Part shown: in pieces, positions 7,497-15,649 of the stretch
How the letters are laid out: every line of letters starts with the position of its first letter
How positions within the stretch are numbered: position 1 is the stretch's first letter
Source of the DNA: Chitinispirillaceae bacterium
GTDB taxonomy: Bacteria > Fibrobacterota > Chitinivibrionia > Chitinivibrionales > Chitinispirillaceae
Assembly (NCBI GenBank): GCA_016932075.1
Contig: JAFGDP010000041.1
Coordinates: 1-41,589 of the forward strand
Reading direction: 5' to 3'
Length of the DNA stretch: 41,589 nucleotides
Translations under genes and position numbers: made by a program
The notes under the pieces: generated by a model
What the model was told of the DNA's origin: nothing
Databases searched by the model: none
Seen by the model: only the letters and a program-made list of their open reading frames with translations

Positions 7497-8912
7497 TCAG
7501 CCGCTGCCCAGCAGGTCCTCCATGATGCTTTTCGCGGCGGTCTTGCCGGCGCCCATGGCAAGGATCACGGTGGCGGCGCCGGTTACGATGTCACCGCCGG
7601 CATATACGTATTTCTTTGAGGTCCTGCCGCTCTTCTCGTCAACAACGATCGTACCCCGCTTTCCGGTCTGAATGTCAGGCGTGGTCTCAGGAATGAGCGG
7701 ATTCGGGGAATTGCCTATGGCAACCACCACCACCTCGCAATCGATCTCAAATTCGCTGCCGCTCAACGGCACGGGCCGCCTCCGGCCCGACTCATCCGGC
7801 GCGCCGAGCTCCATGCGGATGCAGCGCATTCCCCTGACGTGTCCCTTATCATCGCTGAGGATCTCGATCGGGTTGCAGAGCAGATGGAACGCGATCCCCT
7901 CCTCTCTGGCGTGGTGGATCTCCGCCTTGCGCGCAGGCATCTCAGCCTCGCTCCTGCGGTAGACGATAATGGACTGCCGGGCGCCGAGACGCAGCGCGGT
8001 CCTTGCCGCGTCCATGGCCACATTGCCGCCACCGACCGTGATAACGCGCTTGCCGCGCATGATCGGGGTATGGGCGTTCTCCAAAAAGGCGCGCATCAGG
8101 TTGCTCCGCGTCAGGTATTCGTTCGCCGAATATACGCCGATACTGTTCTCTCCCTTGATCTTTAAAAACGTCGGCAGGCCGGCGCCTGATCCGACAAACA
8201 CCGCGTCATATCCCTCTTCCTGCATGAGCTCGTCGATCGTGGCAGTCTTTCCGATTACAAAATTCCTTTCCAGCCGCACGCCGAGCTTCTCGAGATAATT
8301 GATCTCCTGCCTGACGATCTCTTTGGGCAGCCTGAATTCCGGAATCCCGTACACCAGAACGCCGCCCGGCTCATGGAGCGCCTCGAATATCGTGACGTCA
8401 AATCCCTCCTTGATCAGCTCTCCGGCGCAGGTGAGACCGGCCGGGCCGCTGCCGACAATCGCCACCTTCTTGCCGTTTTTCGGCTTGACCTGCGGTATTT
8501 CGACCACGCCGTGTTCGCGCTCATAATCGGCGGCAAAACGCTCCAGGTTGCCGATTGCGATCTGCGTGCCTTTTTTAGATAAAACGCATTTGATTTCACA
8601 CTGGTCTTCCTGAGGACAGACCCTGCCGCATATCGCGGGCAGGGCATTGGTCTCCTTGAGCTTTCGTGCCGCTGCGGCAAAATCGCCCTCGTTAATCAGC
8701 TTTATAAACTGCGGGATCCGCACATTGACCGGGCACCCTTCAACGCAGAGCGGCTTTTTGCACTGCAGACACCGCCCAGCCTCTTCCTGCGCCTCCTTCG
8801 GCGAATACCCGTGCGGTACTTCCATGAAATTGGAAGCACGCGCCTTTGGATCCTGCTCGCGCATCGGGACCCGCTGTTTCACCACCGGTCGTGTCGTATG
8901 TTCAGTTTTCAT
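7497..8912 (-). CDS. nfnB: NfnB/GltD-like NADPH oxidoreductase (FAD, Fe-S) subunit
   Basis: 471 residues. The N-terminal ferredoxin-like region has cysteine clusters CLQCKKPLCVEGCPVNVRIP and CGRVCPQEDQCEIKC. The first FAD-binding Rossmann motif is VAIVGSGPAGLTCAGEL, followed by EPGGVLVYGIPEFRLP. The NADPH-binding motif is VITVGGGNVAMDAARTALRLGA, and the C-terminal FAD motif ends YVYAGGDIVTGAATVILAMGAGK. This is the family of the glutamate synthase small subunit. However, its partner here is the [2Fe-2S]/FAD NfnA subunit 4 bases upstream, not a glutamate synthase large chain. The pair therefore fits NADH-dependent reduced ferredoxin:NADP oxidoreductase, an electron-bifurcating enzyme of anaerobes. 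GltD/SudA-type roles remain possible. Its ribosome site GGAG lies inside the end of nfnA. Confidence 0.85.
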   Translation of the reverse strand: MKTEHTTRPVVKQRVPMREQDPKARASNFMEVPHGYSPKEAQEEAGRCLQCKKPLCVEGCPVNVRIPQFIKLINEGDFAAAARKLKETNALPAICGRVCPQEDQCEIKCVLSKKGTQIAIGNLERFAADYEREHGVVEIPQVKPKNGKKVAIVGSGPAGLTCAGELIKEGFDVTIFEALHEPGGVLVYGIPEFRLPKEIVRQEINYLEKLGVRLERNFVIGKTATIDELMQEEGYDAVFVGSGAGLPTFLKIKGENSIGVYSANEYLTRSNLMRAFLENAHTPIMRGKRVITVGGGNVAMDAARTALRLGARQSIIVYRRSEAEMPARKAEIHHAREEGIAFHLLCNPIEILSDDKGHVRGMRCIRMELGAPDESGRRRPVPLSGSEFEIDCEVVVVAIGNSPNPLIPETTPDIQTGKRGTIVVDEKSGRTSKKYVYAGGDIVTGAATVILAMGAGKTAAKSIMEDLLGSG

Positions 8913-8916
8913 AGCG

Positions 8917-9753
8917 CTATGCTTTCTCCAATTTGCATTCGTGACCCTGGCGCGCCTTGTCCTCGAACGGCCGGTACGTGGAAAGCCGGTGGATCATTTC
9001 ATCCCAGTCGATCTCCGCGGCGTTAAATTCCGGCCCATCAACACACGCGAACTTGGTCGCGCCGCCGACGGTCACCCTGCAGCCGCCGCACATGCCGGTA
9101 CCGTCGATCATGATCGGATTGAGGGAAACCCAGGTCGTGACGCCGGCCTTGACCGTGAGCGCGGAAGTCGCCTTCATCATCATGACCGGCCCGATCACGA
9201 ACGCCGCGTCGAAGCGCTCGCCGCGGTCGATAAGCGACTGGAACACGTCAGACACGAATCCTTTTGACCCGCAGGACCCGTCGTCGGTGGCGACATGCAC
9301 CGTGTCTGACATCGCCTCGAACTCTTGCTCGAGGATGAGAAGCTCCTTGGTGCGCGCACCGAGAATCGCGGTGATATGATTTCCGGCGCTGCGAAGTCCG
9401 GCAACAATCGGATACAGGGGCGCGACGCCGACACCGCCGCCGATGCAGACGCAACGGCCGTATTTTTCAATATGGGTCGGCCTGCCGAGCGGTCCCACCA
9501 GATCAAGCACGTCGCCGCCCTCGGGAAGCGATTCGAGCAGCATGGTGGTCCTCCCCACGGTCTGGAAAATGATCTCGATCCATCCCTCCAGGGCATCGGC
9601 ATTCGCAATCGTCAGCGGTATGCGCTCGCTCTGCTGCACCGGCCGGAGAATAATAAACTGGCCTGCCAGCCGTTTTTTCGCGATGCGCGGCGCATCGAGC
9701 CGGTAGCGCCACAGTTTGTCGGCGAGTTTCTCTCTCTTAAGGATTTTTGCCAT
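8917..9753 (-). CDS. nfnA: NfnA-like NAD/FAD/[2Fe-2S] subunit (sulfide/dihydroorotate dehydrogenase-like)
   Basis: 278 residues. It belongs to the ferredoxin-reductase fold shared by PyrK, SudB and NfnA. The FAD-binding domain has QFIILRP and RIPLTIANAD. The nucleotide-binding domain has CVCIGGGVGVAPLYPIVAGL and AFVIGPVMMMK. Near the C terminus GTGMCGGCRVTVGG and KFACVDGPEFN supply the cysteines for a [2Fe-2S] cluster. The start has AAGGAG a few bases upstream. With nfnB it makes a two-gene unit that would move electrons between NADH, ferredoxin and NADP. It begins just downstream of the metK terminator, so it probably has its own promoter in 9754-9775 or reads through from metK. Confidence 0.85.
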   Translation of the reverse strand: MAKILKREKLADKLWRYRLDAPRIAKKRLAGQFIILRPVQQSERIPLTIANADALEGWIEIIFQTVGRTTMLLESLPEGGDVLDLVGPLGRPTHIEKYGRCVCIGGGVGVAPLYPIVAGLRSAGNHITAILGARTKELLILEQEFEAMSDTVHVATDDGSCGSKGFVSDVFQSLIDRGERFDAAFVIGPVMMMKATSALTVKAGVTTWVSLNPIMIDGTGMCGGCRVTVGGATKFACVDGPEFNAAEIDWDEMIHRLSTYRPFEDKARQGHECKLEKA

Positions 9754-9775
9754 TCCTTCTCCTTGTCGCCTTTAT

Positions 9776-9811
9776 AATAAAAATACCCGCCTTGCATGCA
9801 AGGTTGGGTAT
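9776..9811 (-). terminator. Rho-independent terminator after metK
   Basis: On the minus strand, ATACCC-aa-CCTTGC AT GCAAGG-c-GGGTAT forms a strong hairpin followed by TTTTTATTAT. It lies between the metK stop and the nfnA start on the same strand. Confidence 0.85.
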
Positions 9812-9874
9812 CGTCGCTAACACCAGAATCTCTATTCTCAACAGCGGACACCATGTCCACGCCGCATATGGCTC

Positions 9875-11038
9875 TCAGTTCCGCTTTGCCGCTTTGCGTA
9901 TCGCTGCAACCATATCCAGTTTTTCCCAGGTAAAAATAGGCAGTTCACGTCCAAAATGGCCGTTGCGCGCGGTTTCTCGATAGATCGGCCTCTTGAGCCT
10001 GAGACGTTCAATGATCGCCGCCGGCCTCAGATCAAACACCTTTTCGATAATCGCGCAGATTGTCTCGTCCGGCAGCAAGCCGGTTCCATCGGTGTCAACG
10101 TGGATCGAGAGCGGCTTTGCCACGCCGATCGCATAGGAGAGCTGCACCGCGCAGTGGGTCGCGAGCCCGGCCGCCACCACGTTTTTGGCAACCCAGCGCG
10201 CCGCATAGGTGGCGCTCCGGTCAACCTTGGACGGGTCCTTGCCTGAAAACGCGCCGCCGCCGTGCGCCGCATACCCGCCATACGTATCGACAACGATCTT
10301 GCGGCCGGTCACGCCGGTGTCGCCGTGCGGACCGCCGATCACGAACCGTCCAGTCGGGTTGATATGGTAAATAGTCTTGTTGTCAAGGAGTTTCGCGGGA
10401 ATGACCTTTTTAATGACCGTTTCGATCAGGTCTTTTCGTATCCGCGCATAGCTCACGTCCGGCGCGTGCTGCGTGGAAAGCACCACGGTATCGATCTGCA
10501 CCGGTTTTTTCCCTTCATACTCCACCGTAACCTGCGATTTGCCGTCAGGCCGCAGATAGGGCAGCTTGCCTGATTCGCGGGCCCTGGTCAGCTCTTCAAC
10601 CAACCGGTGTGCATAATAAATAGGTACCGGCATCAGGGTTTTGGTCTCATTACACGCATACCCGAACATGATTCCCTGGTCACCGGCACCCTGCTCCTTA
10701 TGCAGGCCCTTGCCGGCTGTTACGCCCTGCGAGATATCCGGCGACTGCTGGTGCACCGACACGAGAATGCCGCAGGAGTTGGCATCGAATCCGAGAGCGG
10801 GATCGTTGTACCCGATCATGCTGATGGTGTCACGCGCGACGCCCTGTATATCAACCACCGCACGGGTGGTTATCTCCCCTGCTACCACCACGAGACCGGT
10901 GGTCACCAATGTCTCGCATGCGACGCGGGAGTTCTTGTCCTTTGCCAGCATCGCATCGAGGATGGCATCGGAAATCTGATCGCATACTTTATCCGGATGT
11001 CCCTGGGTTACGCTCTCCGAGGTAAAATAACGTCGCAT
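9875..11038 (-). CDS. metK: S-adenosylmethionine synthetase
   Basis: 387 residues, the standard length. It makes S-adenosylmethionine from methionine and ATP in the cytoplasm. Seen: [20 protein letters not shown] (ATP and metal), the [12 protein letters not shown] hexapeptide region, [19 protein letters not shown] (P-loop-like), [19 protein letters not shown] and [21 protein letters not shown] lies 4 bases before the start. I looked for a SAM riboswitch in the 90 bases upstream and saw none. A terminator follows at 9776-9811. Confidence 0.97.
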   Translation of the reverse strand: MRRYFTSESVTQGHPDKVCDQISDAILDAMLAKDKNSRVACETLVTTGLVVVAGEITTRAVVDIQGVARDTISMIGYNDPALGFDANSCGILVSVHQQSPDISQGVTAGKGLHKEQGAGDQGIMFGYACNETKTLMPVPIYYAHRLVEELTRARESGKLPYLRPDGKSQVTVEYEGKKPVQIDTVVLSTQHAPDVSYARIRKDLIETVIKKVIPAKLLDNKTIYHINPTGRFVIGGPHGDTGVTGRKIVVDTYGGYAAHGGGAFSGKDPSKVDRSATYAARWVAKNVVAAGLATHCAVQLSYAIGVAKPLSIHVDTDGTGLLPDETICAIIEKVFDLRPAAIIERLRLKRPIYRETARNGHFGRELPIFTWEKLDMVAAIRKAAKRN

Positions 11039-11128
11039 GCAGCCTCCTGGAAAAAATGAGATTCGGCGTTCAAGAAAAGATCAATGAAAATAATTTTCCG
11101 GGGGGACGCATCACAACATATAGATGGG

Positions 11129-11800
11129 TTATCTGCCGTCGCGAACCTTCCGTGCCCATATATCCTTTGGATTCGCATTCAACACCGCATCAAGAACGGC
11201 CCGGGCTTCCTTTTGTTTCTTTATCTTCAACAGTGCCCGCGCATAGCTGATGGCCGCGGCCGCGGAATCAGGATACCGCTTGTGCAAAAGCGCGAGTTCC
11301 TTCGCTGCTTTTTTGGGATCGCCGCCCACAAAGGACGGCATTTCAAGTAGATTAACCGCCTCGATGAACCGGGTCTCAAAAGCGTCCGGCTTCATCTTTT
11401 TCATTTCATCAAGCAATTTCGAGGTGCGCGGACCATACGTCGCGCCGTTTTTCAATCCGGTACCGGCCAATAGCTGCGTCACGAACGCGCGCCTGGCATA
11501 AATCATATACCGGTCCTCCCGATTCCGTTCTGCCTTGTCGAGCAGGTCCAGGGCCTGTTTTCCGTACCGTGCTGTTTCTTTTTTATCGTCACCGATAAAA
11601 GCGATAATCTGTATCCGCCAGAAACACGTGGCTTTGAATAGATATTCCGCATCAGGATGCTGCGCCTCGGCTGAACGCAGCGCACGCCCGATTAGGACCG
11701 TGTCATAAGCGGCAATACCCTTTTCAAACAGAAGCATTGTCGAATCGGAAACACCATATCCGGCACCACATAACATGATAAGGAACAACAGCATCCTCAT
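11129..11800 (-). CDS. Exported alpha-helical (TPR-like) protein, unknown function
   Basis: About 223 residues from ATG 11800, which has AAAGG 6 bases upstream (ATGs at 11806 and 11794 are alternatives). The N terminus MRMLLFLIMLCGAGYGVSDS is a signal peptide. The rest is helical, with Ala/Leu/Tyr spacing like TPR or HEAT-type repeats: LLFEKGIAAYDTVLIGRALR, AEYLFKATCFWRIQ, GKQALDLLDKAERN, AAAAISYARALLKIKKQKEA, and NPKDIWARK at the C terminus. The middle segment (GLKNGATYGPRTSKLLDEM and FETRFIEAVNLLEMPSFVGGDPKKA) matches the style of periplasmic TPR-like proteins whose role is unknown to me. It lies between phr and metK on the same strand. Confidence 0.65.
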   Translation of the reverse strand: MRMLLFLIMLCGAGYGVSDSTMLLFEKGIAAYDTVLIGRALRSAEAQHPDAEYLFKATCFWRIQIIAFIGDDKKETARYGKQALDLLDKAERNREDRYMIYARRAFVTQLLAGTGLKNGATYGPRTSKLLDEMKKMKPDAFETRFIEAVNLLEMPSFVGGDPKKAAKELALLHKRYPDSAAAAISYARALLKIKKQKEARAVLDAVLNANPKDIWARKVRDGR

Positions 11801-11851
11801 ATGCATCCTTTCGAATAACGATTCACCACTTCGCACCCCGGGTCCCGGCGT

Positions 11852-13225
11852 TTATTCTTTTCCCCGCCACGGCCCCCACTCCCGCTCAATCCTGCGCACA
11901 TACGCCCCAATATCGAATTTTCTCTCCAATCCTTTGTCGTTCATAAACCGTATCTTCCCAAATATCGCCCGCTCGGTCCACGGGCGGTCATGCTTGCCGA
12001 AACACCATGCCACGCCGGTAAAACCGCAGGGATCCCTGCCGTCAAGGCTGTACCGGTTATTCAGCCGCAGCGCTGTTTTAAACGCCCGCGCCGGCGTCCG
12101 GCTCCATTCAATAAGCTTCTTGCCCCAGTACATGCGCATGTACCCGTGCATCTTCCCGCGCATGACTATTTCTTTCTGCGCCGCGTTCCAGCAGGGATCG
12201 TGGGTGCCGCCGCGTTCGAGCTCCCGGGGCGAGTAACAATACTCGCGCTCATCGATGGCGTGTTCCTCAAGGGTCCGGCGGCACCATGCCGGCAAACAGG
12301 CATACGAATCATACCGCGGATTGTACTCCACGAAGTTCACGGCCAGCTCGCGGCGCACGAACAGCTCCTCGAGATACGCCTCTGTCGAGTGCGAGCCTGA
12401 GGCAAGAACCCTTTTCGCGATTTCATACGCCGCGATCTGGCCGAAGTGCAGATACGGGCTCATGTTCGAACAATAGTCAAGCGATGGGTCGTTGCGCAGC
12501 TCCTGGAAACGGTCGAGTTTTGTTGCGATAAAACCGTCCAGCATGCGATGCGCGGCAGCTTCGCCCGGCTCAATCCACGTCACGGGTTTGACCGTCATGT
12601 CGATCGGAAGCCTCCGACACACGGCCCCAGTATCCTCAAGGTCAATCCCTTCCGCAAAGCGCATTCCAAGCGAATCCTTTTTCACGCGCGGCATTTCAAT
12701 TTGCGCAAAAAATTCGGCCAGACGCTTGTGCAGTTTGGCCCGGATCGTTGCCGCCGCGTACTCTTCCCTGTCCGATGCCCTGTTCACCGGCACGATCACG
12801 TCCGTCTCGACCTGGACAAAGGCGCACGCAAGCCGCTTTGCGGCTTGCGTGCGCCACGCTTTCTGCACGCGCAGATACCCGCGGTCGGTCACCACGAGCG
12901 ACGCCCGCCGCGCGAATGCGGCAACGCCTTTCGCGTGATCGACGATCCGCACCACCATTTGAATGCCCATCCGTTTCAGCCGCTTCCGGACCTGGCCAAG
13001 TCCCCTGATCATGAAATCATAATGTCGCAGGTTCGCCTCGGGAAAATTCGCGGTCAAACCAAAAAACACGACAAGCGGCACCCTCAGCTCGTTTGCCTGC
13101 TCAATCGCATAGGCAAGCGCATGATTATGCTCCACGCGCTGCGACTGCTGCATCCAGTACACAACGAACAGGCCGTTGCGTACCGGCTTTCTATTAAGAT
13201 GTTCTATTCGCGCCGGATGTACCAT
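11852..13225 (-). CDS. phr: Class II CPD photolyase
   Basis: 457 residues, normal for class II deoxyribodipyrimidine photolyases, which split cyclobutane dimers with blue light through FAD. The antenna domain begins VVYWMQQSQRVEHNHALAYA. The class II FAD domain shows YCSNMSPYLHFGQIAAYEIA, FVRRELAVNFVEYNPRYDSY, MRGKMHGYMRMYWGKKLIEW, LDGRDPCGFTGVAWCFG and HDRPWTERAIFGKIR. It starts 5 bases after the DUF523-DUF1722 gene, with GAGGTGA before the ATG, so the two are translated as a unit. The same pairing of a DUF1722 (YbgA) protein with photolyase is known in E. coli. Confidence 0.95.
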   Translation of the reverse strand: MVHPARIEHLNRKPVRNGLFVVYWMQQSQRVEHNHALAYAIEQANELRVPLVVFFGLTANFPEANLRHYDFMIRGLGQVRKRLKRMGIQMVVRIVDHAKGVAAFARRASLVVTDRGYLRVQKAWRTQAAKRLACAFVQVETDVIVPVNRASDREEYAAATIRAKLHKRLAEFFAQIEMPRVKKDSLGMRFAEGIDLEDTGAVCRRLPIDMTVKPVTWIEPGEAAAHRMLDGFIATKLDRFQELRNDPSLDYCSNMSPYLHFGQIAAYEIAKRVLASGSHSTEAYLEELFVRRELAVNFVEYNPRYDSYACLPAWCRRTLEEHAIDEREYCYSPRELERGGTHDPCWNAAQKEIVMRGKMHGYMRMYWGKKLIEWSRTPARAFKTALRLNNRYSLDGRDPCGFTGVAWCFGKHDRPWTERAIFGKIRFMNDKGLERKFDIGAYVRRIEREWGPWRGKE

Positions 13226-13230
13226 TCACC

Positions 13231-14241
13231 TCAACCCTTTCCTGAATCGCTCAGTTCAACAAGACCTTCTGGAAATGGCGAGAAAAAATACTGGGTACCA
13301 AGATACTCTTCTTCAAAACGGCTGATCCATGACCTGATAACCGCGCTGCAGCTACTGAGCGGCAGCTTCTTTTTACGGTACTGCTCAAGAAGCCCCAAGA
13401 AAAGACGTTTTTCATTGCCCGAAAGCCGGTTTGAAAAATACCCCATGGCATGCATGAGCACATTGACAAGCGATGCGCTCCGCGCCGGCCGCGCCAGGGC
13501 CTGACACAGGAGCGCATAATACGCATCATAGACCTTTTCCGCGCTGCGGCGCTCATGGTTTGCCACAATCCTGCCCATGGCGCGCATGCTGGTCTGGTGA
13601 TACCCCATGAGCAGAAGCTTGTGCGAGGCATGAAAATCAACCAGCGGACCGACTCCTTTGCCGGGATCAAGCGCTCTTAACCGGGCCAGCGTAAAAATCT
13701 GCGTGTAAAAATGCTCACGCAGGTTGAAGTTGTACAGATGCCCTTCACTGGCAAACGGCACCTGGGGGAACCGGTTTCTGCACACGGCGGCAAAAAGTCC
13801 TGCTCCCTTGCGGCACATCATGGACGAACCTTCCGTACCGCAGTAGATCTTCACATTTGAAAAACCGCACGACGGCGAGCGTTCCTTGAGCACCATCCCG
13901 TCAACCGATCGAAGGCCAGAAACATACCGTTCGCTGAACGCATTCATGCGAGCGGTCACATCATCCCCGGTTTCATGCTGGACCATCCGAATCTCGCCCT
14001 TCACCACCACCAGTCTGACCGGTTTTCTCGGCACGCCGAGCCCGACCGCCATTTCAGCGCATACCGGCATGAAGTCAACGTACCGCTTCATTTTCTCCAC
14101 ATAGGGAGAAGCGATCATATCACCGTTCCACCGGCAGTGGTCAAAGGTGATACAACGGCTGATCAGTACAACAGGCCTGACGGCGCTGCCAGGATCCGGG
14201 TTACTTTTTACATCCATAATTGCGTCACGCAAAAACAGCAT
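13231..14241 (-). CDS. DUF523-DUF1722 fusion protein (YbgA-like)
   Basis: Two domains. The DUF523 part (about 20-165) shows VLISRCITFDHCRWNG, FMPVCAEMAVGLGVPR and LKERSPSCGFSNVKIY. These three cysteine sites fit the [4Fe-4S] ligands of TudS-type thiouracil desulfidases. The DUF1722 part (about 190-320) shows FHASHKLLLMGYHQTSMRAMG and NVLMHAMGYFSNRLSGNEKR. Reported links are to thiolated-base turnover and light-linked DNA repair. Its tight coupling to photolyase supports a nucleic-acid damage role, but the substrate is unknown. The start is 14241 or ATG 14217; neither has a clear ribosome site. ATG 14217 overlaps the end of an upstream reading frame, which would suit coupling. Confidence 0.88.
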   Translation of the reverse strand: MLFLRDAIMDVKSNPDPGSAVRPVVLISRCITFDHCRWNGDMIASPYVEKMKRYVDFMPVCAEMAVGLGVPRKPVRLVVVKGEIRMVQHETGDDVTARMNAFSERYVSGLRSVDGMVLKERSPSCGFSNVKIYCGTEGSSMMCRKGAGLFAAVCRNRFPQVPFASEGHLYNFNLREHFYTQIFTLARLRALDPGKGVGPLVDFHASHKLLLMGYHQTSMRAMGRIVANHERRSAEKVYDAYYALLCQALARPARSASLVNVLMHAMGYFSNRLSGNEKRLFLGLLEQYRKKKLPLSSCSAVIRSWISRFEEEYLGTQYFFSPFPEGLVELSDSGKG

Positions 14242-14467
14242 TCATTTGGCTGTTTCCTGCCTTCAAGATACGCTCCGGTAAATCCCCAAGTCCAGCAAAG
14301 GGTTTTCAAATGGTGCCGTCGCAGTTTTGCGACCATAGGATGTTTTTGGTGCAATTCAGCGATTTTCTGCAAAGAAGCGCCCAGGCCGCCGCCGGTTATA
14401 TCAGCGGGACCATAGAAATGGCACGCGACCCCCTGACGCGCCTCATACCTGCCACCGGTTATCCGGA
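14208..14467 (-). pseudogene. Possible 5'-truncated gene fragment, unrecognised
   Basis: An open minus-strand frame of about 85 codons runs from a TAA near 14465-14467 to TAA 14208-14210, overlapping the DUF523 start. It has no ATG. The translation looks protein-like (GVACHFYGPADITGGGLGAS; AELHQKHPMVAKLRRHH; LCWTWGFTGAYLEGR), and its GC content matches the neighbours. It stops where the AT-rich toxin-antitoxin segment begins. One reading is a gene that lost its 5' end when that segment arrived. I recognise no family, and chance coding is possible. Confidence 0.3.
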
Positions 14468-14484
14468 TTTAAAAAATACTTGAT

Positions 14485-14507
14485 ATTACGTACGCAATAA
14501 CGTACAT
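14485..14507. promoter_or_regulatory. Putative operator/promoter of the toxin-antitoxin pair
   Basis: Two ACGTAC boxes (14488-14493 and 14500-14505) lie 12 bases apart, about one helical turn, the first inside the palindrome TACGTA. They sit 20-40 bases before the antitoxin start, between its ribosome site and an AT-rich upstream stretch. Antitoxin-toxin complexes of the YefM-YoeB type repress by binding short palindromes with GTAC cores, so these are candidate operators. Confidence 0.45.
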
Positions 14508-14527
14508 TTATAGGTAGGAGGTAAAAT

Positions 14528-14770
14528 ATGACTACAATTACTGTAACTCAAGCAAGGAAAAAGCTTTATAGTCTCCTTGATCAGGCAAATGACTCCCATT
14601 CTCCAATATATATTGAAGGAAAACGAGGTGGGGCTGTACTAGTTGGTGGGGAAGATTGGGCAGCAATTGAAGAAACCTTATTTTTGACATCAATACCCGG
14701 AATGAGAGAATCAATAAAGGAAGGTTTAAAAACGCCATTACATAAAACAAGTACGGAATTAAAATGGTGA
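14528..14770 (+). CDS. yefM: YefM/Phd-family antitoxin
   Basis: 80 residues. The start has a strong ribosome site (TAGGAGG, 6-7 bases upstream). The N-terminal Phd/YefM fold shows MTTITVTQARKKLYSLLDQA, then SPIYIEGKRGGAVLVGGEDW and AAIEETLFLTSIPGMRESIK; the tail would wrap the toxin. This is the DNA-binding, labile antitoxin. Its last 7 bases overlap the toxin start (ATGGTGA), as is usual for coupled modules. Base composition is much more AT-rich than its neighbours, suggesting recent transfer. Confidence 0.93.
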   Translation: MTTITVTQARKKLYSLLDQANDSHSPIYIEGKRGGAVLVGGEDWAAIEETLFLTSIPGMRESIKEGLKTPLHKTSTELKW

Positions 14771-15030
14771 AATGGACGCTTTACTATACCAAACAAGCAC
14801 AGAAGGATGCAAAAAAGCTTTCTGCGGCTGGATTACGAAAGAAAGCAGAAAAAATGTTGTTAATTTTAGAAGAAAATCCATATCGGAATCCCCCTCAGTA
14901 TGAAAAACTAATCGGAGACTTGTCGGGAGCGTTTTCAAAACGAATAAATATTCAACATCGATTGATATATCAGGTTTTGGAAAAAGAAAAAGCAATAAAA
15001 ATTATACGAATGTGGACTCACTACGAATAA
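14764..15030 (+). CDS. yoeB: Txe/YoeB-family mRNA interferase toxin
   Basis: 88 residues of the RelE/YoeB fold. It shows WTLYYTKQAQKDAKKL, PPQYEKLIGDLSGAFSKRIN, IQHRLIYQV and IIRMWTHYE. The conserved acidic residue after PPQY, the arginines of KRIN and HRLIY, and the terminal His-Tyr are the residues that cut ribosome-bound mRNA in YoeB. The module looks intact and active. Terminator-like sequence follows at about 15043-15065 (a GGCAC/GTGCC stem), but without a U run. Confidence 0.93.
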   Translation: MVKWTLYYTKQAQKDAKKLSAAGLRKKAEKMLLILEENPYRNPPQYEKLIGDLSGAFSKRINIQHRLIYQVLEKEKAIKIIRMWTHYE

Positions 15031-15085
15031 TACATCCCTATAACAAGGCACGCGGGTGCCCTGTGTGACCTTAAATAATGGTTTG

Positions 15086-15161
15086 ATAGGGGTAGGAGGA
15101 AAGGCCAATTATGACCTCTCCTCCCTCCGAACCGGACATGCAGTTTTCCCGCATCCGGCTC
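15086..15161 (-). mobile_element. Group II intron 3' remnant (domains V and VI)
   Basis: On the minus strand, 15161-15129 folds as domain V: GAGCCGGA pairs with TCCGGTTC, with the AGC triad and an inner GCGG-GAAA-CTGC stem. Downstream, GGAGGA/TCCTCC and GGTCA/TGGCC make a domain VI hairpin. The sequence then ends CCTACCCCTAT near 15086, a typical group II 3' end. No reverse-transcriptase frame is present, and the upstream domains are absent beyond about 15170. It is a relic of an intron that was once full length, or a fragment left by recombination. Confidence 0.8.
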
Positions 15162-15240
15162 TCTAGTTGCACAGGCCTGCGCCGGTATGACGAACAGAAC
15201 GGGGCAATTTTGAACAGGAACTAAACAAGATTTTTTTCCA

Positions 15241-15555
15241 TGAAAAAAATCCTCATCATCGGCCCCGGCCTACTCGGCGAGCAAGGCGTATGATCTGAAC
15301 TATCTGGAAGCGCTCAGGAAAAAGGCGAAAAAGACAGGCGCGAACATCGCGGTTACCTCGATCATTCCAGGCTTCGTGGATACTGCCATGGCAAAAGGCA
15401 ATGGGCTGTTCTGGGTTGCGAAACCAGAAAAGGCCGCCCATCAGATCATTCGTTCCCTTGATAAGAAAATATCCATTGTTTACGTGACCAAGCGCTGGCG
15501 GCTGATCGCCTGGCTGCTGAAAATGATGCCGTCAGGAGTTTACGACAGGATGTAA
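15241..15555 (+). pseudogene. Short-chain dehydrogenase pseudogene with internal deletion
   Basis: It begins with the SDR opening MKKILIIG, but the glycine-rich loop is cut. The same DNA then continues in another frame as PAYSASKAYDLNYLEALRKK, which contains the SDR catalytic Tyr-x-x-x-Lys. The remainder is a normal SDR tail (TSIIPGFVDTAMAKGNGLFW; KRWRLIAWLLKMMPSGVY) ending at TAA 15553. About 130-140 codons of the nucleotide-binding and central part are missing, and the junction is out of frame (a TGA follows 17 codons after the start), so no enzyme can be made. The original terminator is still present at 15599-15637. It lies next to the group II intron scar. Confidence 0.82.
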
Positions 15556-15598
15556 TATCGGACAGTACGATATTTCATCAAACGATATAGTACCTATT

Positions 15599-15637
15599 CC
15601 ACGCGGGTCTGCCATTGTACCGGGCGTGGTTTTTTTT
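15599..15637 (+). terminator. Rho-independent terminator
   Basis: CCACGC (15599-15604) pairs with GCGTGG (15624-15629), with an inner GGT/ACC pair, followed by eight T. It terminates the dehydrogenase pseudogene on the plus strand. It lies just before the 3' end of the convergent GH5 gene. Confidence 0.85.
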
Positions 15638-15649
15638 ATATTGGGCCGC

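Noticed and set aside
11039..11128. SAM riboswitch upstream of metK
   Set aside because: The 90 bases show no conserved riboswitch core or terminator-like stems; only a plain ribosome site.
12446..13504. 352-codon plus-strand frame opposite photolyase
   Set aside because: Shadow of phr and the DUF523 gene, with no protein-like features.
15043..15065. GGCAC/GTGCC hairpin after the toxin gene as terminator
   Set aside because: Short stem with a mismatch and no U run; it may belong to the intron's flank.
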